This document shows positions 58,496 through 64,000 of a stretch of DNA of 64,000 bases, one piece after another (the first letter of the stretch is position 1; every line of letters starts with the position of its first letter). The notes under the pieces were generated by a model. That model had not been told where the DNA came from and searched no databases. It was given only the letters and a program-made list of their open reading frames with translations. Position numbers and translations under genes: made by a program. The stretch spans positions 1 to 64,000 of the forward strand of contig NZ_JBJKOP010000035.1 of the NCBI RefSeq assembly GCF_046707225.1, given 5' to 3'. The stretch comes from Caproicibacter sp046707225. Its GTDB lineage: Bacteria > Bacillota > Clostridia > Oscillospirales > Acutalibacteraceae.

Positions 58496-58828
58496 ATGAA
58501 TCAGAAAAAGGAACTGCCGAACTGCCCCGTTGAAGTGACCCTTACGATGATTTCGGACCGGTGGAAGGTCCTGATTCTGCGGGATCTGATGGAGGGAACC
58601 CGCCGGTTCGGAGAGCTGAAAAAATCGATCGGAAGTATTTCGCAGAAGGTGCTGACGTCGAATCTGCGGGATATGGAGCAATCCGGCCTGCTGACCAGAA
58701 AAGTGTACCCGGAGGTTCCTCCCCGCGTGGAATATACCCTGACCGAAACCGGCTACAGCCTGAAGCCCGTGCTGGACGCAATGCTGAAATGGGGAACCGG
58801 GTACAAGCGGAAGGTAAATTCCAAGTAG
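58496..58828 (+). CDS. HxlR family transcriptional regulator
   Basis: 110 residues. LPNCPVEVTLTMISDRWKVL, ILRDLMEGTRRFGELKKSIG and VPPRVEYTLTETGYSL are the winged-helix core of the HxlR/YodB family. A Cys near the N-terminus (Cys11 in NCPVE) is in the place used for redox or quinone sensing by YodB-type members. It likely controls the divergent flavoprotein gene. Confidence 0.93.
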   Translation: MNQKKELPNCPVEVTLTMISDRWKVLILRDLMEGTRRFGELKKSIGSISQKVLTSNLRDMEQSGLLTRKVYPEVPPRVEYTLTETGYSLKPVLDAMLKWGTGYKRKVNSK

Positions 58829-58853
58829 GACTTTTGCTCTAAGCTGGATGATA

Positions 58854-58882
58854 TTGACAGTGAGTTCCTCCGCGCGTATAAT
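58854..58882 (+). promoter_or_regulatory. Promoter of the GH25 gene
   Basis: TTGACA (58854-58859), 17 bases, TATAAT (58877-58882): a near-perfect consensus promoter, 36 bases before the ATG. Confidence 0.88.
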
Positions 58883-58918
58883 GGGTTCGAATGAAAAATC
58901 AGAAACAGAGATGATATC

Positions 58919-60103
58919 ATGAAGAAAAAATGGATTTCCCTGCTTGTAACGCTGGTGCTGGCGCTTTCCGCCGCAATCCCGGCTTCCGCCGCGTCGGCGG
59001 CGAACGTGATGCTTCCGGCAATCAGCGCTTCGGGCATGAACCTTGCCGTGGGGGACAGCGCTCAGCTGACCGTGTCGTTCCGGGGCGCGGATGTTACCTA
59101 CGGGATGCTTTGGAATACGAATAACCCCGCCGTCGCTTCGGTTGAGCACGGTACGGTAAAAGCGGCAGGACCCGGAGCCGCTCTGGTCACGGCGACAACG
59201 GGAGACGGCCGCAGCGTAAGCTGTACGGTTCGGGTCGGCGTGAAGGGAATCGACGTTTCCCAGAAACAGGAAACGGTCGACTGGAACACAGTGAAAAACA
59301 GCGGTGTCGACTTTGCAATTCTGCGCGCCGGGTACGGCGACGAGCTTTCGCAGGCGGATACCGCCTTTGAAGCGAATTACAACGGAGCAAAGGCAGCCGG
59401 GCTTAAGGTCGGCGTTTACTACCGCAGCTATGCCCTCGACGAGGCGGATGCGGTCAAGGAAGCAAACGTGTGCCTGAGTATTCTGAACGGAAAAGCGCTT
59501 GATTATCCGCTGTTCCTGGATATTGAGGAAGACTCGCAGTACGCATTGCCTGCGGAGCAGGTATCTGCCATCGCCGCGGCGTTCTGCAAGACGGTCACGG
59601 ACGCCGGGTATCAGGCCGGGGTGTACAGCTATGCCGATATGCTCAGTAACAAATTAACCGGTTCCGTTTTAGACCCGTATGACAAATGGGTGGCGCACAT
59701 TGGCGTGAGCCAGCCGAATTACAACGGGAATTACACGGCTTGGCAGTATTCTCACACGGGAACGGTCGCGGGTGTTTCCACACAGGTGGACTTGGACTAT
59801 TCCTACCGTGATTATCCGAATCCCGCGCCGCAGGCCCGGGATATCTCGCTGCTTTCCGACAGCCCGTCCGCGATTACCCTGCAAAAGGGAAAAAGCTATA
59901 CCTTCAAGTTTACGCCGAACGGCATTTCCGGGCTTCCGGTCTTTTCCAGCGGCAATTCCGCGGCGGTAAAGGTCGTATCCCAGAAAGCCGCCGGTGGGTG
60001 CTGGTATGTGAAGATTACTGCGGCGGGCGCCGGCGCCACTTCTCTGTATTCGACCGTTGCAGGCGCAAAACCCGTGCGCCGCTGCGTCGTGACGGTCGCT
60101 TAA
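58919..60103 (+). CDS. Secreted GH25 lysozyme with an N-terminal Ig-like domain
   Basis: 394 residues. Signal peptide 1-25 (KKKWISLLVTLVLALSAAIP then ASA), a BIG2-type Ig-like domain at about 35-105 (LAVGDSAQLTVSF; NNPAVASVEHGTVKAAGPG), then a GH25 domain from about 108: GIDVSQKQETVDWNTV with catalytic Asp, LFLDIEEDSQ with the acid pair, and HIGVSQPNYNGNYTAWQYSH. The last 85 residues are a second beta-rich domain. It would cut peptidoglycan between MurNAc and GlcNAc at the surface. A strong promoter suggests high expression. Confidence 0.92.
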   Translation: MKKKWISLLVTLVLALSAAIPASAASAANVMLPAISASGMNLAVGDSAQLTVSFRGADVTYGMLWNTNNPAVASVEHGTVKAAGPGAALVTATTGDGRSVSCTVRVGVKGIDVSQKQETVDWNTVKNSGVDFAILRAGYGDELSQADTAFEANYNGAKAAGLKVGVYYRSYALDEADAVKEANVCLSILNGKALDYPLFLDIEEDSQYALPAEQVSAIAAAFCKTVTDAGYQAGVYSYADMLSNKLTGSVLDPYDKWVAHIGVSQPNYNGNYTAWQYSHTGTVAGVSTQVDLDYSYRDYPNPAPQARDISLLSDSPSAITLQKGKSYTFKFTPNGISGLPVFSSGNSAAVKVVSQKAAGGCWYVKITAAGAGATSLYSTVAGAKPVRRCVVTVA

Positions 60104-60120
60104 GTATCTGAAATTAAAAA

Positions 60121-60156
60121 CCGCGCCATCGCCGAAAAACGGCGGGCGCGTTTTTT
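60121..60156 (+). terminator. Terminator between GH25 and FkbM genes
   Basis: CCGCGCC..CGCCG pairs with CGGCG..GCGCG with small bulges; GTTTTTTG follows. It is between convergent genes. Confidence 0.7.
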
Positions 60157-60173
60157 GATTTGCAGAGTTTTCC

Positions 60174-61142
60174 TCAGACGGCGTAAAGAAGATATTCGGT
60201 CGGCAGCAGGGCGTTCCCGTAATAACGCAGATAAAAACGATAGCTGGGGTCATATTCCTCGATCATTCTCGCCAGTTTCCACATATCCTTGTGGTTGTGA
60301 TAGACGCTGAGGGCCAGCTTCGGGTGATGGTCCGCAATCTGCTTACGGCAGCCCAGGAGGGCCTGTTCTTCCGCTCCTTCGATATCCATTTTGATGAACG
60401 TGACCGGCTCTTCGATGTCGTCGTCAATGGCAACGGTCGGAACTTCTATGTCGCCTGTTTCCACAAGCTGCGCGATGGAGGAAACGGAATCCGACGGCCT
60501 GTTCAGATAAAGCTTGCCGGGCTTGTCGGCGGCTCCTTTATTTCTGATCTCAACGTTTTTCAGCTTGTTCTGCTCCGTGTTTTTTTTGATCAGCTCTATG
60601 TCCGCGGGCAGAATTTCGTAACAGTAAATTCGTTTGTAGCAATCCTCACCGAAGGTTCTGATATAACTGAGAACGGTGTCGCCGGTATAGGCGCCGATGT
60701 CCACGAACACCTCGTTTTTATCGCAGCGGATCAGGTCGAGGTCGAAGTACTGCGGAAACGTATGGTCCTGAATCTGCGCGATCCGGGGGTATTTCGACAT
60801 CAGCCAGTAATATAGAATATTGGTCAGGATCACGCGGGAGCGGTAATCGCCGAGCCGCTGATAAAGCCACTCGAAGTCTTTCATGTGGCCGGCCAGCGCC
60901 TGTGCCCGGTTTTCCGCCAGCTCGCGGATGCCGTACTGCGGGGCGTAAAGGCCCCAGAGTTTATACTTATTGTAATAAGCGATGGCCGCCTGGTAATTTC
61001 GTTCGTCGTTCTGCTTGAAGTACGCCAGGTTCCTTTCCACTGCGTCCTGCACTTCTTTTTCATTGAAAGGGCTGAGAAAGTCCACCAGAGCTTTAAACTC
61101 CCGGTCAACCTGAGTATCCGTTTTCCCATTTGTTTTCGACAT
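60174..61142 (-). CDS. FkbM family methyltransferase
   Basis: 322 residues from ATG 61142 (GGGAGG upstream; the frame extends to 61172). The SAM-binding core is NEVFVDIGAYTGDTVLSYIR, then IYCYEILPADIELIKKN and the FIKMDIEGAEEQALLG segment that marks the FkbM group. The N-terminal 130 residues are helical. Homologues O-methylate sugars or polyketides. No biosynthetic cluster surrounds it. Confidence 0.87.
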   Translation of the reverse strand: MSKTNGKTDTQVDREFKALVDFLSPFNEKEVQDAVERNLAYFKQNDERNYQAAIAYYNKYKLWGLYAPQYGIRELAENRAQALAGHMKDFEWLYQRLGDYRSRVILTNILYYWLMSKYPRIAQIQDHTFPQYFDLDLIRCDKNEVFVDIGAYTGDTVLSYIRTFGEDCYKRIYCYEILPADIELIKKNTEQNKLKNVEIRNKGAADKPGKLYLNRPSDSVSSIAQLVETGDIEVPTVAIDDDIEEPVTFIKMDIEGAEEQALLGCRKQIADHHPKLALSVYHNHKDMWKLARMIEEYDPSYRFYLRYYGNALLPTEYLLYAV

Positions 61143-61217
61143 TGTGATTCCTCCCGAAAATATGTATGCCATTCTATGCGACGGCTGTTATTTTAGTGAC
61201 AAGTGTTTACGGTCAGG

Positions 61218-61246
61218 TCGACATGCCCCCGCGCCTATGTTATAAT
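61218..61246 (+). promoter_or_regulatory. Promoter of the kinase-like gene
   Basis: TCGACA (61218-61223), 17 bases, TATAAT (61241-61246), 29 bases before the ATG. Confidence 0.65.
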
Positions 61247-61274
61247 ATATTAGAATGACTCTTGGAGGGATATT

Positions 61275-62381
61275 ATGGAAGAGGAGCTAACCGAAGTAAT
61301 CCTGTGGCACAGCAGGGCGTATCCGCACATGAAGCCCGCTGACTATGTAAAGCTCCTGTATCAGAATGAATTCGGGTGTTCCCATTTTTTGGGGGACGAG
61401 GGACAAAATCTGGACCGGCTGCAAAACGAATTTTATTCCCTGCCGGAACAACAGGAAAACGCAGGCCGCGGCCCGCGAATGGAACCGATCGGAAACGAAC
61501 TTTGCCGTATTTTCCTGGAGCCCGGCCCGCAAACGGAGGAATTCCTTCCCCTGCTGAGCCGGATGCAGTCCGCAACGGCGAGAACATACGAAGGGAACCG
61601 GATGCGGTTTCAGAAAAAACTGAGCCTGCTCAGGAAGATGGCCGCGAAAGGGCAGCTCACCGTCGGCGGGGAGGAAATGGACGCTTTTCTGTCGCGGTAC
61701 GTTTCCTCCGGGTGCGAACCGGTCGGTCACAGCCCGGAATATCGGAAATACTACTCTCCGCATTACCGGGTCGTAAAGGCGGCCTATTACGCTTATCTGC
61801 CGGTTTTCAAAGATGTGATGCAGCTGACTGCTTCTCATCATGCGCCGCGGCCCCTGCTTCTCGCGCTGGACGGAAGGTGCGGGAGCGGAAAGTCTTATCT
61901 GGCCGGCCTTCTTCGGGAGGTGTTCGGCTGTAATGTGTTTCATATCGACGACTTCTATGTCCCGCCGGAGCGCCGCGATCCGGACTGGATGAAACAGCCC
62001 GGAGGAAATATTGACCGCGAACGTCTTCTGAAAGAGGTTCTGCTTCCGCTGCGCGAAGGGCGAAAAATCCGTTATTGCCCCTATTCCTGTCAAAAAGGGA
62101 CGATGCTGCCGCCGGTGGAGGTGGAGCCGAAGCCCCTCGCAGTTGTTGAGGGGAGTTATTCTCTTCACTCGGATTTCAGGAGCTTTTTCGATTATCGCGT
62201 CTTTCTGACCTGCCTGCCGAATGTGCAGCAGAGAAGGATCTTTCTTCGCAGCGACGGAAAAAGGCTGCATGATTTTCTCGAAAGGTGGATTCCGGCTGAG
62301 GAACGGTATCTGGAAGAAATGAAAATCGGCGATTTATGCGACCTGATTCTGGATACATCCGGATTTGAGGATTTTGCCTGA
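61275..62381 (+). CDS. Uridine kinase-like P-loop protein with a unique N-terminal domain
   Basis: 368 residues. The C-terminal half is a uridine/phosphoribulokinase-type kinase: Walker A LALDGRCGSGKSYLAG, then VFHIDDFYVPPERRD, RERLLKEVLLPLREG, and VVEGSYSLHSDF. The first 180 residues form a helical domain (LWHSRAYPHMKPADYVKLLY; GCSHFLGDEGQNLDRLQNEF) not part of ordinary uridine kinases. The substrate may be a nucleoside or other sugar-like compound; the added domain may bind it or regulate the enzyme. It stands alone behind its own promoter. Confidence 0.8.
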   Translation: MEEELTEVILWHSRAYPHMKPADYVKLLYQNEFGCSHFLGDEGQNLDRLQNEFYSLPEQQENAGRGPRMEPIGNELCRIFLEPGPQTEEFLPLLSRMQSATARTYEGNRMRFQKKLSLLRKMAAKGQLTVGGEEMDAFLSRYVSSGCEPVGHSPEYRKYYSPHYRVVKAAYYAYLPVFKDVMQLTASHHAPRPLLLALDGRCGSGKSYLAGLLREVFGCNVFHIDDFYVPPERRDPDWMKQPGGNIDRERLLKEVLLPLREGRKIRYCPYSCQKGTMLPPVEVEPKPLAVVEGSYSLHSDFRSFFDYRVFLTCLPNVQQRRIFLRSDGKRLHDFLERWIPAEERYLEEMKIGDLCDLILDTSGFEDFA

Positions 62382-62464
62382 CGAAATGAGAATAACCGCG
62401 CGTTTTCGAATCTCTTTCGAGAGGATGCACTCCGCCTGAAGTACGGTGATTTTTCCTGCGTTGA

Positions 62465-62516
62465 TTGACAGAGGCACTGTCCTGTGATAAAATAAGGCTA
62501 GTTTCGAAAATTTCGT
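62465..62516 (+). promoter_or_regulatory. Promoter and likely operator of the LacI-type gene
   Basis: TTGACA (62465-62470), 17 bases, TAAAAT (62488-62493); directly after the start site lies TTTCGAAAATTTCG. The ten bases GAAAATTTCG (62506-62515) recur in the glgP promoter, so this regulator probably controls both. Confidence 0.7.
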
Positions 62517-62544
62517 AAAATTAGAAATCGGATGTGAAAACGCA

Positions 62545-63540
62545 GTGGCTACTATCAAGGATATCGCGAACGAGCTGAACCTGTCCGTCAGCACTGTTTC
62601 GAAAGGGCTGAGCGGAGCCAGCGACGTCAGCGACAAAACCAGGCAGCTGATTCTGAACACCGCTACAAAGATGGGATATATCCCCAAACAGAACCGCACG
62701 GGCGCGGACCCGACCAGAATTTGTGTTTTCATTGAAAATATGGGCTACGAGCGAATTGAACAGTTCGGCTATGATATTATTGTGGGCTTTAAGCTGGAAG
62801 CCGCGGCGAAAAAATGGGACGTTTCCATCGTTCCGCTCGCGATGAATCAGGAATCGGAATACAACTACGATGATTACATGACGGCAAACAATTACGCGGC
62901 GGGCTTTCTGCTCGGCTTTACCCTGCACAACGATTTTATCGCGCAGATGCGAAAAACAAAGATTCCGACCGTTCTGCTGGACAACGTCGTCTACAATAAA
63001 AACGTCGCCTGTGTCGGCGTGGACAATCAGCAGGGGATTTTTTACGTTGTGGAGCATCTGGCCGAGCTTGGCCACCGGAATATCGCGATGCTCAACGGCG
63101 AGACGATCAGCCGCGTTTCCCAGGAGCGCCTTGACGGCTTCCGCATGGGAATGGAAAAATGCGGGCTGGCCGTGCGGGAGGAACTGGTGGCGCACGGGGA
63201 CTATATGGAGGATTGCGCCGACAGGTTTGTCGGCTATTTTATCCGTGAGGGCGCAACCGCAATCGTGTGCGCGAGCGACCTTCTCGCCCACGGCGTTCTT
63301 CGCGAGCTGTACCGCATGGGGCTTCGCGTCCCGGACGACGTCAGCGTCGCCGGGTTTGACGATCTGCCGCTGGCATCCTACACAACGCCGTCCCTGACGA
63401 CGATCCGGCAGAACCGCCTCGCCATCGGGAAAAATGTCTGCATGGTGATGGAACAGATCATGAATGGAAATCATGTGAACCGCCTGCTTTTAATGCCGGA
63501 ACTTGTGGTAAGGGAGTCCACCGGAAAACCGAAAGCCTGA
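62545..63540 (+). CDS. LacI family transcriptional regulator
   Basis: 331 residues, GTG start at 62545. The N-terminal helix-turn-helix reads ATIKDIANELNLSVSTVSKG and is followed by the hinge and a type I periplasmic-binding-like domain (VGVDNQQGIFYVVEHLAELG; VPDDVSVAGFDDLPLASYTT). It ends 195 bases before glgP, with shared operator-like motifs in front of both genes, so glucan metabolism is the likely target. Its ligand cannot be told. Confidence 0.92.
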   Translation: MATIKDIANELNLSVSTVSKGLSGASDVSDKTRQLILNTATKMGYIPKQNRTGADPTRICVFIENMGYERIEQFGYDIIVGFKLEAAAKKWDVSIVPLAMNQESEYNYDDYMTANNYAAGFLLGFTLHNDFIAQMRKTKIPTVLLDNVVYNKNVACVGVDNQQGIFYVVEHLAELGHRNIAMLNGETISRVSQERLDGFRMGMEKCGLAVREELVAHGDYMEDCADRFVGYFIREGATAIVCASDLLAHGVLRELYRMGLRVPDDVSVAGFDDLPLASYTTPSLTTIRQNRLAIGKNVCMVMEQIMNGNHVNRLLLMPELVVRESTGKPKA

Positions 63541-63560
63541 TCCATTTAGAAAATTCACAA

Positions 63561-63592
63561 ACTGAAACGGATTTTTCCGTTTCAGTTTTTTT
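63561..63592 (+). terminator. Terminator after the LacI-type gene
   Basis: ACTGAAACGG and CCGTTTCAGT form a 10-bp stem with loop ATTTTT; a T-run follows. Confidence 0.9.
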
Positions 63593-63664
63593 GTATCCCG
63601 GGGTTACCGGCGGCGGTGAGGCTGGAAACCTCAGAAAGCGACATATTATTTTCGATAAAATTAC

Positions 63665-63705
63665 TTGAAAATTTCGAAAATATGTGGTATTCTGATAGCG
63701 CTTTC
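63665..63705 (+). promoter_or_regulatory. Promoter of glgP with operator and cre-like site
   Basis: TTGAAA (63665-63670), 17 bases, TATTCT (63688-63693). The GAAAATTTCG motif (63667-63676) overlaps the -35 box and spacer. TGATAGCGCTTTCA (63692-63705) at the start site differs by one base from the palindrome TGAAAGCGCTTTCA and fits a CcpA cre site. Confidence 0.65.
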
Positions 63706-63735
63706 AGACATTAAGAGAAACGGGAGGGTTTCGCA

Positions 63736-64000
63736 TTGAAGAAAAGTTCACTGGCTGAGGATCTGAATCGGGAGCTTCTTGCGCAGTGCGGCTGCTCAAT
63801 TGCGGGCGCAAAGGCGTTCGAGTTGCACAACGCGCTTACAAAATGCCTGATGAACCGCATTGCGCCGGCTTGGGCGGAAAGTAAAAAAATTTATCAGGGA
63901 CAAAAACGTGCTTATTATTTTTCAGCGGAGTTTTTGGTCGGAAGGCTGATTTTCAATAATCTTCTTGCTCTGGGGATGACGGAAGAAGTCAGACAGGTTC
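63736..64000 (+). CDS. glgP: Glycogen/alpha-glucan phosphorylase, N-terminal part (cut by window end)
   Basis: TTG start at 63736, 9 bases after GGGAGGG. The 88 residues in view include KKIYQGQKRAYYFSAEFLVG and RLIFNNLLALGM, the conserved N-terminal segment of glycogen phosphorylases (normally YYLSMEFL-G-R-L-NNL). The enzyme releases glucose 1-phosphate from storage glucan using PLP; the PLP Lys is beyond the window. Its promoter carries sites for the neighbouring LacI-type protein and probably CcpA. Confidence 0.85.
   Translation, partial: MKKSSLAEDLNRELLAQCGCSIAGAKAFELHNALTKCLMNRIAPAWAESKKIYQGQKRAYYFSAEFLVGRLIFNNLLALGMTEEVRQV

Noticed and set aside
1..64000. CRISPR arrays
   Set aside because: No run of short direct repeats with regular unique spacers is seen. 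The tandem repeat at 361-567 has only two units and imperfect copies.

Overview
The window looks like chromosomal DNA of a spore-forming, low-to-mid GC Firmicute of the class Clostridia, probably near the Oscillospirales/Ruminococcaceae. The basis is the germination protein YpeB, clostridial-type arginine genes, many Firmicute regulators with AGGAGG ribosome-binding sites, sigma-A promoters with 17-base spacers, and a clostridial form of the lsr (autoinducer-2) system. Most of the DNA is fairly GC-rich. One block at about 15.4-21.9 kb is clearly AT-rich and carries the signs of acquired DNA.

Layout. 1-0.6 kb: non-coding, strongly structured DNA including a two-copy tandem repeat. 0.65-5.5 kb: a small unknown gene and the arginine operon argJ-argB-argD-argF with its terminator. 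5.6-9.3 kb: a membrane-anchored unknown protein, ypeB and a stand-alone EAL phosphodiesterase. 9.5-15.2 kb: murD, two overlapping M42 aminopeptidases, an acetyltransferase, a DUF6440 protein and a PLP enzyme of the YnbB family. 15.27 kb: tRNA-Leu(UAG). 15.4-21.9 kb: an island next to that tRNA with two proteins that share a DUF4417-like N-terminal domain but have unrelated C-terminal domains, each tied to an immunity-like protein, plus a decayed immunity copy, tRNA-3'-end-like direct repeats, a broken tyrosine recombinase and a TetR/ketopantoate-reductase pair.

22-31 kb: a TetR/hydrolase pair, a MerR-zinc ribbon-methyltransferase fusion upstream of an MFS pump, a DUF6056 membrane protein and an ArsB/NhaD-like antiporter with a long attenuated leader. 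31-36 kb: a heterodimeric ABC multidrug exporter preceded by a short leader peptide and an attenuator, then a LytTR/LiaF-like pair. Two copies of a 136-143 bp MITE-like element with IS6-like ends lie in this part, each between convergent genes. 36-39 kb: a two-subunit DMT transporter, a Crp/Fnr regulator and an EFR1 ferrodoxin.

39-48.7 kb holds a complete autoinducer-2 uptake and processing locus. lsrR and lsrK, plus a cupin and an AllA-like protein, run on the minus strand and diverge from lsrA-lsrC-lsrD-lsrB-lsrF. No lsrG is present; the two small cupin-fold genes may fill its place. 49-56 kb: a diguanylate cyclase, a metallo-beta-lactamase-fold protein, a third M42 peptidase and an LRR / VWA-metallopeptidase / MoxR AAA+ cluster. 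56-64 kb: MFS, GNAT, PNPOx-like, HxlR, a secreted GH25 lysozyme, FkbM methyltransferase, a uridine-kinase-like fusion, and a LacI-type regulator next to the start of a glycogen phosphorylase gene that runs off the window.

The most promising leads are the DUF4417 toxin/immunity island, the BmrB-like leader of the ABC exporter, the lsr locus with substitutes for LsrG and a variant LsrB pocket, and the MerR-methyltransferase fusion facing a 19-base-spacer promoter.
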